NCBI RefSeq assembly: GCF_000949255.1
Contig: NZ_JXUW01000024.1
Span: 1-48,725 of the forward strand
Source of the DNA: Ferrimicrobium acidiphilum DSM 19497
GTDB taxonomy: Bacteria > Actinomycetota > Acidimicrobiia > Acidimicrobiales > Acidimicrobiaceae
Length of the DNA: 48,725 nucleotides
Direction of reading: 5' to 3'
A program made the position numbers and the translations under genes. Below the pieces are notes generated by a model. The model was given only the letters and a program-made list of their open reading frames with translations, did not search any database and had not been told where the DNA came from. Positions 16,732 to 26,242 of this stretch are shown piece after piece. Within the stretch, counting starts at the first letter, position 1, and each line of letters opens with the position of its first letter.

Positions 16732-18002
16732 CCTGCCTCTCCAGTGATATCCTGATCGATCCGTGGGGTAATCGCTACCTTGGCAACACGATGCCCGGTA
16801 ACTTGTAGAACCCGAAAACTGAAACCAGCTACCTCAACCTCTTCGCCAGCAGATGGTAAATGGCCAAGCTGTCCAGAGATCAATCCGCCAACTGTATCCC
16901 AACCTCCCTCAGGTAAGTCCACATGTAGTAGCTCTTCAAGGTCGTCGATCGAGTAGGTGCCCTTGACCTGTAGACCGCCGTCTGAATCGGTCACCACCGC
17001 GTCCTCCTCGGTATCGAACTCATCGGAGATATCTCCGATCAACTCCTCGATAAGATCCTCAAGGGTAACGAGGCCAGCAGTTGATCCATACTCATCCACC
17101 ACCACGCTGATATGAAACTTCTCCACCTTCATTTCACGTAGAAGGTCAGCAACCGGCTTGCTCTCAGGAACAAAGTGTGCAGGTCGCATATGGCGGCCGA
17201 CTGGTTCATGGGCTGCGTCCTTGCGTTCTGGTGCAAGCAAGTCCTTTGCCAAAAGTATTCCGACGACATTGTCAATAGATCCGTCGTAGACTGGCAGCCG
17301 TGAACGTCCCACACGGACGATGACAGCAATCGCCTCATCCACAGTAGCGGTCGCCTCGACCGCTACGATATCTGGACGCGGAATCATCACCTCTCGAGTA
17401 ATCGTATCTCCAAAATTTATTACCGAGTGGATCAACGCTCGTTCCTCATCTTCGATCACGTCTCCCTCTTCTGCGGCATCCGCCATAGCGAGAAGCTCTT
17501 GTTCTGAGACGAACGAAGTGATAGCACCGCGACCCGGAGTCAACAAGCGAGAGAGCCGTGAAACCGCCGAAGCTATCACTTTGATCGGCCAGAACTTCAC
17601 CAGTATCGACACCATTGGTGCTGCAAAAAGGGCACTCTCATCCGGCCGAACGACGGCGATGTTCTTTGGCACCGCCTCACCAAGCACGAAGATCACCAAT
17701 ACCTCAACTATGGTCGCAGCAACTACTCCAAGCGGTCCGAATAGGTGATCGGCGATGATGCCAACGAGGGTGGCTGCAACCAACTGTGCAACCAACGTCA
17801 CAAAGAGCACAGTACTCAAGTAGGAACCAGGGTCCTCGACCATTGCAGCTAGCAACTTCGCGCCCCGGCGCCTTTGTTCAACCAAGCCGAGAGCACGGAT
17901 CCTGGAGGTACGCGTCAGCGAAGTCTCAGCAAGGGACATCACCGCAGACAGCAACACCAACAGAACTACGACAACCAGCGCCCAGGTGTCTTCAGTGTTC
18001 AT
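16728..18002 (-). CDS. CorC/HlyC-type CNNM family transporter protein (DUF21-CBS-CorC)
   Basis: The 424-residue membrane protein begins with a DUF21/CNNM domain (helices within about 5-160; GEAVPKNIAVVRP). A CBS pair follows (about 200-320; VMIPRPDIVAVEA, FHISVVVDEYGSTAGLVTLEDLIEELIGDI) and a C-terminal CorC/HlyC domain. Relatives handle magnesium or cobalt efflux; the old hemolysin name is misleading. It lies between ybeY and era in a tight operon, 8 bp from ybeY. Confidence 0.9.
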   Translation of the reverse strand: MNTEDTWALVVVVLLVLLSAVMSLAETSLTRTSRIRALGLVEQRRRGAKLLAAMVEDPGSYLSTVLFVTLVAQLVAATLVGIIADHLFGPLGVVAATIVEVLVIFVLGEAVPKNIAVVRPDESALFAAPMVSILVKFWPIKVIASAVSRLSRLLTPGRGAITSFVSEQELLAMADAAEEGDVIEDEERALIHSVINFGDTITREVMIPRPDIVAVEATATVDEAIAVIVRVGRSRLPVYDGSIDNVVGILLAKDLLAPERKDAAHEPVGRHMRPAHFVPESKPVADLLREMKVEKFHISVVVDEYGSTAGLVTLEDLIEELIGDISDEFDTEEDAVVTDSDGGLQVKGTYSIDDLEELLHVDLPEGGWDTVGGLISGQLGHLPSAGEEVEVAGFSFRVLQVTGHRVAKVAITPRIDQDITGEAG

Positions 18003-18010
18003 CAGCTGGC

Positions 18011-18565
18011 CTACTCACGCCCCCGACCAAGCTGTGTCGCCTTCAGGGGACGGTAGAACCGTTCCAACAACTCATCCTCTCGTGCCTCCATCACCTCTGC
18101 CTCAGCATCAATAACATGATCCATCCCCTTAAGGTGCAGGATCCCATGCACGAGCAAAAGTGCTAACTCGTCCTCAAGTGTACCGTCGTGTCCGCGATCC
18201 CCTTCGTGTGCTGGGGCGTTCTCGGATGCGACTAACGGACAAATTACGATGTCACCTAGCAGCGCAGGGCGCTCCGGCTCTGGAGAGGTTGGCGTCGGTC
18301 TCCGCGAGTCTGGAGATCCTCCAAAAGGCGCGTCATCCTCCTCGATCACGAAAGAAAGTACATCGGTAGGGCCGCTAACCGCGCGAAACTCCAGATTCAT
18401 CGAGGCGATCACATCGCGATCGACGAAGATGACTGAAAGTTCTGCCGGACGAACCTTGTACTCCTCGGTGGCGATCTGCTTTGCTAGGGCGTAGAACAGG
18501 TCTTCAGCTATCGGAACATCATCTTGCTCATTAGCGACAAAGATCTCTAACTCACCACTGCTCAC
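18011..18565 (-). CDS. ybeY: Endoribonuclease YbeY (rRNA maturation factor)
   Basis: The zinc-binding signature HGILHLKGMDH is present near the C-terminus, and IASMNLEFRAVSGPTDVLSF is the conserved preceding block. YbeY acts in 16S rRNA 3'-end processing and ribosome quality control. A variable insertion (about residues 75-105, Pro/Glu/Arg-rich) lengthens it slightly to 184 aa. It starts with GTG overlapping the phoH stop by 4 bp. Confidence 0.95.
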   Translation of the reverse strand: MSSGELEIFVANEQDDVPIAEDLFYALAKQIATEEYKVRPAELSVIFVDRDVIASMNLEFRAVSGPTDVLSFVIEEDDAPFGGSPDSRRPTPTSPEPERPALLGDIVICPLVASENAPAHEGDRGHDGTLEDELALLLVHGILHLKGMDHVIDAEAEVMEAREDELLERFYRPLKATQLGRGRE

Positions 18566-19542
18566 GACCGACTCGCCTCCGCCTCACTTCGATCATAGGC
18601 GTCAACGATGGCAGTCACAATCGGGTTGCGCACAACATCTCGGGAGTCAAGTCTTACAAAGGAGACCCCATCAATACCAGTAAGCGTACGCTCAACGTCC
18701 ATCAGACCTGAACGTCCACTCGTCAAGTCAATCTGGGTAACGTCTCCTGTGACCACCGCCTTAGAACCAAAACCTATGCGGGTAAGGAACATCTTCATCT
18801 GGCCAGAGGTCGTATTTTGTGCCTCATCCAGGATAATAAAACTTGAGTTCAGCGTCCGTCCGCGCATGAACGCGAGTGGTGCTACCTCGATCACCTGTCG
18901 TTCGAAGAGACGAGTAACTGTCTCCGGATCCATGAGGTCATAGAGGGCGTCGTATAACGGTCGCAGGTACGGGTCCACCTTGGCATTCAGATCGCCAGGG
19001 AGAAAGCCCAAACGTTCACCTGCCTCCACCGCCGGTCGAGTGAGGATAATACGGTTGATCCGCTTCTCTTGCAGCGCTGCTACCGCGAGGGCAACGGCAA
19101 GATAGGACTTCCCAGTACCTGCCGGCCCTATGCCAAAGGTGATGGTATTAGCTCCAATTGCCTCTACGTAGCGGCGCTGACCAATCGTCTTCGGGCGCAC
19201 CGGCTTACCTGATCGCGAACGTGCGAGCTCGATATCAGTGACGTCTCTTGGACTCGCGTCGGCCTCCACCATGTCGATAGCGCGCTGTAGCGTTTGGGGT
19301 TCAATAGCATCACCACGATCTGCGATCGCGAGAAGCTCTGAGAAGAGTTGAATCACCACCGTCGCATCAGGTCCCTCAACCGTGATCTCATCACCACGAA
19401 TTAGGATCCTAGAGCGCACAAACGCCCGTTCCAATATGCGAAGATGTTCATCGTTATGGCCGAGAACATTCAAGAGAGCCGGTGGACTCGCCACCCGCAA
19501 CCTACCCGACATCGATGCCACGCCCATATCGGCGCTAGACAT
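18562..19542 (-). CDS. phoH: PhoH-like ATPase (PhoH-type RNA-binding helicase domain)
   Basis: The ATPase has Walker A GPAGTGKSYLAVA, Walker B SFIILDEAQNT, and the conserved MKMFLTRIGFGSKAVVTGDVTQIDL block. The N-terminal KH-like region (VEGPDATVVIQLFSELL) fits the PhoL type found next to ybeY. The ATG at 19542 is chosen because GAGGG lies upstream; another ATG exists at 19578. The role is inferred from its operon with ybeY and era: ribosomal RNA metabolism. Confidence 0.93.
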   Translation of the reverse strand: MSSADMGVASMSGRLRVASPPALLNVLGHNDEHLRILERAFVRSRILIRGDEITVEGPDATVVIQLFSELLAIADRGDAIEPQTLQRAIDMVEADASPRDVTDIELARSRSGKPVRPKTIGQRRYVEAIGANTITFGIGPAGTGKSYLAVALAVAALQEKRINRIILTRPAVEAGERLGFLPGDLNAKVDPYLRPLYDALYDLMDPETVTRLFERQVIEVAPLAFMRGRTLNSSFIILDEAQNTTSGQMKMFLTRIGFGSKAVVTGDVTQIDLTSGRSGLMDVERTLTGIDGVSFVRLDSRDVVRNPIVTAIVDAYDRSEAEASRS

Positions 19543-19809
19543 AGTCAACTTTCCCTCACTCTCGTACTCTTGATTCATCAATTCGATATCTCACATTGAT
19601 CATCCATCGCTCTAGCAACTTGGCCAAGCCTCCATAACTGGACCGCCGGAATCGACCAGGCGTGCAGATTGCCTCGGTTCTGCCTTCCGCAGATCTTCAT
19701 GCTGGTAGTAGTGGGCGTACCCACTGGCTGATAGAGTCCTCGTTGCATCTTGGTCGGCCTTTCCCAATCCTTGGTTAAGTGAGTCGATAAATGTTGCGAT
19801 GGCTATCAG

Positions 19810-20391
19810 ATGAACCCCAACGAACCGCGAACCGGGGCAGGGGCTGAAACCGGCGCCAGATCTGTGGACGACATCTCCGTCAGGCTCTTTGACGCACTCC
19901 AGGAGATCGCCGCCGAGACAGCCGCTTGGGAGGCGGTTCGTCGCCACCATCAGGCGGTCCGAAAGCTTGAGACCAGCCACTTCGACGATCTCTTGCGTAA
20001 CCGACATCAGATTAGATTGACCGTCGGGCTGAATCGACTCATCGGGCAGATCGTTGGCTACGCGCCCGATGCAATCACCCTCGTCACCCAAGACGAACGA
20101 GTCCATCTGATCAACACCTCTGCCATCTCCTCCATGCAATTCATGGATGCACGAAAGGAACCCGCCGAAGCACTTGTCTCTTTTGCCACCGAACTCGAAC
20201 GACTCGCGAGTCAGAGTGTCTGCAGTCTTACCGACATATCGGGGCACACCGACACACTCGAACTTCTGATTACACTTGCTGAGGACTACCTGTACTACAG
20301 GAGCCACGGAGGTTTCCCTACCGCCCTGCGGCTTACGCATATCGCTCTGGTCAGTCCAGGGCTCCCTGTCTCATACAATGCATCTTACTAA
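19810..20391 (+). CDS. Sm-like-fold hypothetical protein upstream of the pilus locus
   Basis: The 193-residue protein has a helical N-terminal part (about 20-65, Ala/Glu/Arg-rich) and a short beta segment GLNRLIGQIVGYAPDAITLVTQDERVHLINTSAISSM (split here only for description). This resembles actinobacterial proteins that set an Sm-like barrel after a helix. From memory such genes often sit next to SAF-domain and BldC-like genes, as here, but the function is unknown. The opposite-strand frame over the same DNA is less convincing because it lacks recognisable structure. Confidence 0.65.
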   Translation: MNPNEPRTGAGAETGARSVDDISVRLFDALQEIAAETAAWEAVRRHHQAVRKLETSHFDDLLRNRHQIRLTVGLNRLIGQIVGYAPDAITLVTQDERVHLINTSAISSMQFMDARKEPAEALVSFATELERLASQSVCSLTDISGHTDTLELLITLAEDYLYYRSHGGFPTALRLTHIALVSPGLPVSYNASY

Positions 20392-20505
20392 TTAGCCTAC
20401 CACCAAACGAGCACAGCAAACAGCCATTAGCTGCCAATCTTAGGCCTCAAGCACCGCCAACCTATGGCTCGGCCATGTCGATCCGGACTGGACAATCCTG
20501 ACTCA

Positions 20506-20778
20506 CTAGTCAATAACGCTTTGAGTATCTACCTCGACAGAACTCAAGTTCTGATGGTTGGCATCCATCTCATCGAACTGATAAAGATGCCTGAGGTCAC
20601 CAGGTGTTATACGACTTCTTTGCACGTAATCATCGAGATCTTCATGGCGCAACCGAATATTGCGTCCAATCTGGTACCCCACTAGCTGGCCCTCATCAAT
20701 CAACCGGTATAGCGTACGCAATGAGACCCCAAGTCGTTCAGCCGCATCTTTGGAACTCAGCCACCTGCCATCTACCAC
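20506..20778 (-). CDS. BldC-like MerR-type helix-turn-helix DNA-binding protein
   Basis: The 90-residue protein carries WLSSKDAAERLGVSLRTLYRLIDEGQLVGYQIGRNIRLRHEDLDDYV as adjoining segments: a winged helix-turn-helix of the excisionase/BldC class. BldC controls development in Streptomyces. The GTG at 20778 has GGAGGG 5 bp upstream and is preferred to the ATG at 20808, which overlaps a TATGAT -10-like box. It is divergent from the pilus genes that begin at 20984, a place suited to controlling them. Confidence 0.8.
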   Translation of the reverse strand: MVDGRWLSSKDAAERLGVSLRTLYRLIDEGQLVGYQIGRNIRLRHEDLDDYVQRSRITPGDLRHLYQFDEMDANHQNLSSVEVDTQSVID

Positions 20779-20826
20779 AAAGTCCCTCCATCTACCACTG
20801 TTTATCATAGTTCATCAGAGGATGAC

Positions 20827-20856
20827 TTGACACCTCATAAGAATACTCAGTAGGCT
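20827..20856 (+). promoter_or_regulatory. Possible sigma-70 promoter of the pilus operon
   Basis: TTGACA at 20827-20832 is followed after 18 bp by TAGGCT at 20851-20856. It points toward cpaB with a leader of about 120 nt, and it lies in the shared region with the divergent BldC-like gene. The -10 is imperfect. Confidence 0.4.
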
Positions 20857-20983
20857 CCAGTCTCGCAAGGATGCACTCGTACTGCCTGCAGAGGAGCCGT
20901 TGGCCGTAGCCATCCGACCATTCGGTTTGCTAGGCGCCACGGTTTTCTAGCTGCCACAGTACACAAACGCTCAGGGAGGAACC

Positions 20984-21709
20984 ATGCGATCGATAGCTAC
21001 ACCTATACATCACGATGACCAGAAATGGTCCGAGAAACGCAAACGACTTCGAAGCAGGCGCCATATCGAGCCAGCAAGGTTGCGCTTCGTTGGTCTCGTA
21101 ACGATGTTGGCCCTCGCTGTCGCCACTCTCGGCGCCTCCTTGGTCCATGAGGTGCAGAGTCCACCAACCAGCTGGGTGCCAGTAGCGAAGATCGCTATTC
21201 CCGCAGGTGCTGCCCTCCTGCCTCAGGACCTGGAGTTGCGTAAGACCGTCCTACCTAGCTGGCTTGCCAGTTCGGTCACCTCCAATCCAACCTCGTTGAT
21301 CGGTCAGATCGCAACCAGCTCTATAGCTCCGGATGAGATTATTGAGGGATCGATGGTCAGCCACGTCGCACCGGCCGCCCACCTGCCTCTCGTAACGCTA
21401 ACATTGTCAACCTCAACCGTTGCCGCTGGACTCGTACAACCAGGCGATCGCATCGACGTCATCGCCACCTACACCGCCGCCAGTGGCGTCGCCTCCTCTG
21501 AAGTACTCGCAACCGACCTTCGCGTCACCGCCCTCTCCAGCAGCAATGGCACTTACCTAATCACAGTCGGAGTCGATCATGTCGAGACAGCCCTCGCTCT
21601 TTACCAGGCCGAACAGATCGGAAAGATCGCACTCATCGGTGCCACTGGCGTGACCGGACATACCGCTCTTCGGGTCTATCCGCCGATCGGAGCTCCTCAT
21701 GTCCCATAA
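20984..21709 (+). CDS. cpaB: CpaB/RcpC-like SAF-domain pilus assembly protein
   Basis: The 241-residue protein has one membrane helix (about 34-54), then a SAF domain (VPVAKIAIPAGAALLPQDLELR) and a RcpC-like region (LVQPGDRIDVIATY) with beta-strand character. CpaB proteins are envelope parts of Tad/Flp pilus machines. The ATG has an AGGGAGGA site. The 3' end overlaps the next gene by 11 bp. Confidence 0.85.
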   Translation: MRSIATPIHHDDQKWSEKRKRLRSRRHIEPARLRFVGLVTMLALAVATLGASLVHEVQSPPTSWVPVAKIAIPAGAALLPQDLELRKTVLPSWLASSVTSNPTSLIGQIATSSIAPDEIIEGSMVSHVAPAAHLPLVTLTLSTSTVAAGLVQPGDRIDVIATYTAASGVASSEVLATDLRVTALSSSNGTYLITVGVDHVETALALYQAEQIGKIALIGATGVTGHTALRVYPPIGAPHVP

Positions 21710-23138
21710 GCCACTCGTAGTCATCATCGAGAGCACTGATGACTACGATGCCTCCACCGCGCTCGCTCACCTCGCTCCGAAAGCGGAGGAGATTCGAATC
21801 CGTTGCCTCGAAGACCCACAACAACTGACCGAGATCCCCGAAGTCGCATTGGTTATCTCGTCATCACCGCTCAAGGACTGGCGCACCCTCACGCCAAACG
21901 AAATCCTCGCACTCGATCCAACGTCGCTGGTCAATCTAGCCAAAAGACCGCAGACCCCAACTAGCATCTCACGGTCCCAGCATCCGGCGCCAAGTACCTC
22001 TAACCCAGGAGAACAACCGAGTGGTTGGAGAGGAGCTGTGAGCATCGATGGCGATGACGACTCACTTCTAGCCGAGTTGTCCACGCATACAGAGCCATCG
22101 ACAGCACCAGCACTCCATCTAGACACTCCAGAGCTGACACAGACCCTGACTGTCGGTTCGTCAAAGTGCACTGCTTATTCCAGCGCAATAGATGACACTA
22201 CCGGCGACCTATCGGTCTCTGACTGTAGCTCTCCACTGGATCCGACCCAGTCAGTCAACACAACACCTAGGGCACCGGCAATGGGGTGCTGGGTGATCCC
22301 AGTTCTTGGCACCGACCCATGCCTCACCGCTCAAATCAGCTGTATCCTGGCTCAACTCGCCACTGAGCACCGAGACACCGTGTTGATGGAACTCGATCGC
22401 CATGGACTCCAACGATTCCTCCATGATCTTCCACTAGAGACACCATCGCTTGATGCTTTTACCAGCTCAGTATCGACTGAATCGATCATCGACTTCGCGC
22501 CGCTAATTCCATCACGCGGTTATCACCTACTGCCTCGTCTCCATCGCAACCACCTCGCCAGAGAGCCGGAGCCCGATCGAATCGAAGCACTACTCAAGGG
22601 TTTGGCCGAGAGCGGCGCCACCATAGTGGTGCCGCTAGATGCCGCGATCGCAACCTCCAAACCAACCGATCAGACTGAGGTTGCTGACCTCCTTGCCGAG
22701 AGCTTGCTGCGTCACAGCAAGATGATGGTCTTTGTCGCCTCTGGTGGCCTTGTCCCCACCTTTGCCCTCGTCAACTTGATACGCGAGAGTCTCCGTCGTT
22801 TCAACGATGCGTGTGAACTCCTGATCATCACCACCGGAAACAGAGACGAGCTACGTCGCGGGCGCGACCTGCATCAACTCCTGACCGAGGCGATTCCCGA
22901 GAGTATTGCGCGGCTAGCGACGCTGGAGATTGTCACCCTTGGCAGCCTCGCCCTCGATGAGTTTCACGAGCGGGTTCTGCCGTTTCCTGCTGCACTACTC
23001 CGTGGGTTACGTCCCTTCAGCAAGCGCGCGGCTCTACTGCCTCCGATCGTCCCCGATCTTCATGCCCAGATGATCTCGCACCCCTTTTATGAACGAGTCG
23101 ATCCACTGTTAAACTTCTTCAGCAAGGTTCAGGACTAA
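21699..23138 (+). CDS. CpaE-like MinD/ParA-family protein with degenerate P-loop
   Basis: The 479-residue protein sits where cpaE is expected. The N-terminal 60 residues look like a receiver-type fold (VVIIESTDDYDASTALAHL), followed by a long Ser/Thr/Pro-rich linker (about 75-195). The MinD-like domain begins WVIPVLGTDPCLTAQISC and continues DTVLMELDRHG. The usual GKGGxGKT/S or GAGTTT P-loop is missing, so ATP hydrolysis is doubtful. CpaE homologues localise Tad machines at the membrane. Assignment rests on position and overall layout. Confidence 0.7.
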   Translation: MSHKPLVVIIESTDDYDASTALAHLAPKAEEIRIRCLEDPQQLTEIPEVALVISSSPLKDWRTLTPNEILALDPTSLVNLAKRPQTPTSISRSQHPAPSTSNPGEQPSGWRGAVSIDGDDDSLLAELSTHTEPSTAPALHLDTPELTQTLTVGSSKCTAYSSAIDDTTGDLSVSDCSSPLDPTQSVNTTPRAPAMGCWVIPVLGTDPCLTAQISCILAQLATEHRDTVLMELDRHGLQRFLHDLPLETPSLDAFTSSVSTESIIDFAPLIPSRGYHLLPRLHRNHLAREPEPDRIEALLKGLAESGATIVVPLDAAIATSKPTDQTEVADLLAESLLRHSKMMVFVASGGLVPTFALVNLIRESLRRFNDACELLIITTGNRDELRRGRDLHQLLTEAIPESIARLATLEIVTLGSLALDEFHERVLPFPAALLRGLRPFSKRAALLPPIVPDLHAQMISHPFYERVDPLLNFFSKVQD

Positions 23139-24004
23139 TGCGAAGCAGGAACGACCTGATCGCCACGGAGCGACCAATCCCCTTCCTCGCTCAAATAGGT
23201 AATGGTCGCGAGCGTCGATGCCTTTGCCGACCAGGCGACAATCGGACTCTCGATGGGACCATAAAGTGCCTGAACCAGCTCGGGTACTACCCTAAGACCG
23301 GCTTCGAGATGATGACGAATCTGTTCCACGCGCTCGAGTCGATGAGAACGGTAGTAGGCAATGACGCTGCGGCCAAGGTTTGCGTCCATAGCGGGACCGT
23401 GTCCTGGCGCTATCGCCACAAACTCCGTGCCTTCCACCTTGGTCAGGGAGCGCAAGTACTGTCGAAGAGATCCATCTGGGTGCAGAATCGCCGTCGTCCC
23501 TCGTCCAAGAAGGTGATCGCCACTCAGAAGAACGCCGTCAGCACTGACGTAGCTAAGCGAATCACCGCTGTGACCCGGTGTCTGCAGCACGCCGATGCCA
23601 CACCCGGTGAGGATCCGCTGAGCCAGCGCAGAATCAACGATCTCTTGTGCGGTGATAAAAGGCACGCTGAATTCATCTGCGGCCTGCGTGCCAAGTGCCG
23701 CATGATCGGGATGTGCATGGGTCGTGATCACAGCCTGCACTTCGAGCTGGCGCGATCTAATCTCATGGACCATGGCCGAGAGGTGCTCTGCTACCACAGG
23801 ACCAGGGTCAATAACGACCACTCGCGACCGACCGGTGTCGGCCACCAGATAGGTATTGGTTCCATCCAACGTCATCGGCGACGGGTTTGGGGCGAGAATG
23901 CGAATCACAGTGGTACTAATCTCGACGACTCCAGCCTCGACCGGCGGTGCCTTTGGATCCCGAGGATCAATCGCATTCACCCTTCCGCCCACCTTTCGAA
24001 CCAT
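23135..24004 (-). CDS. Metallo-beta-lactamase-fold hydrolase (LACTB2-like)
   Basis: The 289-residue hydrolase shows the metal-binding motifs THAHPDHAALG, TPGHSGDSLSYV, SGDHLLGRGT and APGHGPAM, then a C-terminal winged-helix-like part (ESPIVAWSAKASTLATITYLSEEG), the LACTB2-like architecture. That human relative is an endoribonuclease, and bacterial members are mostly unassigned. The ATG at 24004 is preferred; the upstream extension to 24352 overlaps cpaF and is low-complexity. It lies on the opposite strand inside the pilus locus, convergent with the CpaE-like gene and divergent from cpaF. Confidence 0.88.
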   Translation of the reverse strand: MVRKVGGRVNAIDPRDPKAPPVEAGVVEISTTVIRILAPNPSPMTLDGTNTYLVADTGRSRVVVIDPGPVVAEHLSAMVHEIRSRQLEVQAVITTHAHPDHAALGTQAADEFSVPFITAQEIVDSALAQRILTGCGIGVLQTPGHSGDSLSYVSADGVLLSGDHLLGRGTTAILHPDGSLRQYLRSLTKVEGTEFVAIAPGHGPAMDANLGRSVIAYYRSHRLERVEQIRHHLEAGLRVVPELVQALYGPIESPIVAWSAKASTLATITYLSEEGDWSLRGDQVVPASH

Positions 24005-24149
24005 AGTATTCAATCGACCGACGCTCCAGTCAACGACCAGAATCAAGCACGCCAACCAACCCCAATGGCCCCCATCGGCGGCTCGGTCACGGTCGCCACC
24101 ACAAGCCATACTAAGGGCGAGAACCGGAGTCCCATCCAAGGAGAGAACC

Positions 24150-25415
24150 GTGCAATTCAGATCTGATGCCGCCGAAGGTTTTCTTGCCTGTTGCGCCTTG
24201 GTTGAGCAACGAGTACAGGCAGTTGCGAAAGAAGAACACCTCGACCCAGAAGACCCACGAGCAGCAGGTAGAATCCGCGAACTTGCACGCTCAGAGGCCG
24301 AACACAGTACGCACGGACTTCGACTCGTGGAGGCTGATCGCGATATCGGCATCGACCATGTCGCTGACTACGTCACTCGAAGTATGCTCGGCGCCGGTCC
24401 GCTACAACCACTCCTGGAGGACCAACGTCTGGAAGAGATCATGATCAACGGACCGCGCGAGATATTTGTGCTACGGTCAGGCTCCGGTCATCTTCGCTAT
24501 CCAGAGGGCTTCTATCACGAAGCGCATCTTCGTCGCATAATCGAACGACTCGCTGCTCGCTCACTCGGCAACAGTCGCGCTCTAGACCCTTCAGAGGGGA
24601 TACAAGATATCAGCCTTCCTGACGGTTCTCGTCTCCACCTTGTCCATCCAGAACTGTCAGCGACTGGACATATGCTCGTAAACCTGCGCAGGGTCTCCTA
24701 CCAACCGCACGCCATCGACCGAGTTGTGATCCATGAACTCCTGATCATGGCGCTTAACGAAGGAGCAACGATAGTAATAGCAGGGCTACCCGGATCTGGC
24801 AAAACCACGTTGGCGAGACGATTACTCTCCAGCGTCGATCCACGCAGTCGAATAGTCATAGCCGAAGAGGTTGCCGAGACCGGCGTTGGCCTGGCCAACG
24901 TTGCCCACCTCCAGACGCGTAGGGCTCGTCGTGGTGCTTCAGCCATCGACTTGAGGACGCTAGTCACTGCCTTCTTGCGGATGGCTCCTTCGATAGCAGT
25001 GGTTGGTGAGATCCGTGATAAGGAGGCGCTGCCATTCTTACTGACCACCACCAGTGGAATCCCAGGGCTCACCACCATCCATGCCAGGGATGCCCGTGGT
25101 GCACTCACTCGTCTTCGACTACTCTCAGAACTCAATGGCGGTGCGATATCGAGTGGTTCGATGAGTCAACTCATCGCCGATGGAATAGATATCGTCGTCT
25201 ACCAAGCAAAGGTTGACCAAAGCTTTGCTATCACTGAGGTGGCACTGGTGGAGGACGTCATTCACACCCAAGGAAACACCAACTTCGTTACCATCGAACT
25301 TGACCTTGAACATGGGTCTCTTGCTGCACCCATTCCTCACAACGCTCGACTTCTCCAGCGCTACCCCGGGCTAAAGCGTCTCATGAGCTCGCCGACGATC
25401 GCGGAGCTCGCATGA
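24150..25415 (+). CDS. cpaF: CpaF/TadA-type pilus assembly ATPase
   Basis: This secretion ATPase powers Tad pilus assembly. The N-terminal domain has VADYVTRSMLGAGPLQPLLED and EEIMINGPREIFV. Walker A is GLPGSGKTT (212-220), the Asp box is IVIAEEVAETG, Walker B/GExR is VVGEIRDKEA (285-293), and the His box is TTIHARDARGALTRL. The GTG at 24150 has AAGGAGAG upstream, giving 421 residues, the usual size. A longer frame to 23856 overlaps the opposite MBL gene and looks artefactual. The stop overlaps tadB by 4 bp. Confidence 0.93.
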   Translation: MQFRSDAAEGFLACCALVEQRVQAVAKEEHLDPEDPRAAGRIRELARSEAEHSTHGLRLVEADRDIGIDHVADYVTRSMLGAGPLQPLLEDQRLEEIMINGPREIFVLRSGSGHLRYPEGFYHEAHLRRIIERLAARSLGNSRALDPSEGIQDISLPDGSRLHLVHPELSATGHMLVNLRRVSYQPHAIDRVVIHELLIMALNEGATIVIAGLPGSGKTTLARRLLSSVDPRSRIVIAEEVAETGVGLANVAHLQTRRARRGASAIDLRTLVTAFLRMAPSIAVVGEIRDKEALPFLLTTTSGIPGLTTIHARDARGALTRLRLLSELNGGAISSGSMSQLIADGIDIVVYQAKVDQSFAITEVALVEDVIHTQGNTNFVTIELDLEHGSLAAPIPHNARLLQRYPGLKRLMSSPTIAELA

Positions 25416-26242
25416 TCGCGATCATTTGCTCGGTCATCGTCATCGCCGGAGTGGTCTTCGAGTTCGTGAGCCATCGACCAATTCAACCACGACGGCACCT
25501 AAAAGGCGTCCAGATCGTTCCTTTACTCCTGACGATCTCGGTCATTGCACTTGTCCTATCGCCCGCGATTGGATTGATCGCCGGTGGAGCAGCACTGATA
25601 CTCGTGGTGGTCGACTCCTCCCACAAAGGCGAGAAGCTCAACTTTGCGCTTAGCAACGCTTGGTCGATGGTGCTCGACGAGACGGCCACCCGGATCTCGA
25701 GCCTCGGTGACCCTCTACCAATCGCCTTCTTTGCAGCTGCAGCATCACTACCGAAGTCTTTGGAGACTCTTGTTGACGCGGGTGCTAAGAATTACCAGCT
25801 AACAGGTGATTTCCAGGCAGCACTCGCCCCTCTGATTGCAAGACTTGGTCCAGGGTCATCCACCGAGACGCTACGGATGTTGGCGAGTCTCACAAGCGTA
25901 TCGACTTCAGAGGCGCAGGCCACTCTCGCCGTGCTCTCAGAGCGTCATCGTGAAGATCACAACCTCACCATGGAGCTACAGGCGAAACTTTCTGGAGCAA
26001 AACTAGCTCGAGCCTTCGTCGTCGCCGTTCCTTTCTTTCTGATGGCGATAGGAGTGATCATCGGCGGAGGTATCGCCCCCTACCTCACTCGACTGGGCCT
26101 CAGCATGAGCACTATAGCACTGACAATAATCACGTTGTGTTGGCTCTGGGCGGATCGATATCTTGCTCCATTAGGACACTCTCACACTCGAACCCAGCGC
26201 AGGTCGAAAATCATTGACCTCATGAACTGGACCGCTCCGTGA
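25412..26242 (+). CDS. tadB: TadB-like pilus inner-membrane platform protein
   Basis: The 276-residue protein has hydrophobic segments at about 1-16, 32-66 and 205-250, with a cytoplasmic helical domain between that resembles the GspF/TadB fold (LPKSLETLVDAGAKNY, TLAVLSERHREDHNLTMELQAKLSGAKLARAFVVAVPFFLM). TadB and TadC form the platform on which the ATPase acts. It overlaps cpaF and tadC by 4 bp each. Confidence 0.82.
   Translation: MIAIICSVIVIAGVVFEFVSHRPIQPRRHLKGVQIVPLLLTISVIALVLSPAIGLIAGGAALILVVVDSSHKGEKLNFALSNAWSMVLDETATRISSLGDPLPIAFFAAAASLPKSLETLVDAGAKNYQLTGDFQAALAPLIARLGPGSSTETLRMLASLTSVSTSEAQATLAVLSERHREDHNLTMELQAKLSGAKLARAFVVAVPFFLMAIGVIIGGGIAPYLTRLGLSMSTIALTIITLCWLWADRYLAPLGHSHTRTQRRSKIIDLMNWTAP

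Noticed and set aside
19612-20340. 242-codon minus-strand frame opposite the Sm-like gene
   Set aside because: It lacks recognisable domains, while the plus-strand frame over the same DNA shows a helical N-terminus and a beta segment typical of a real protein.
23138-24166. 342-codon plus-strand frame
   Set aside because: It is the complement of the metallo-beta-lactamase-fold gene, whose metal-binding motifs are clear.
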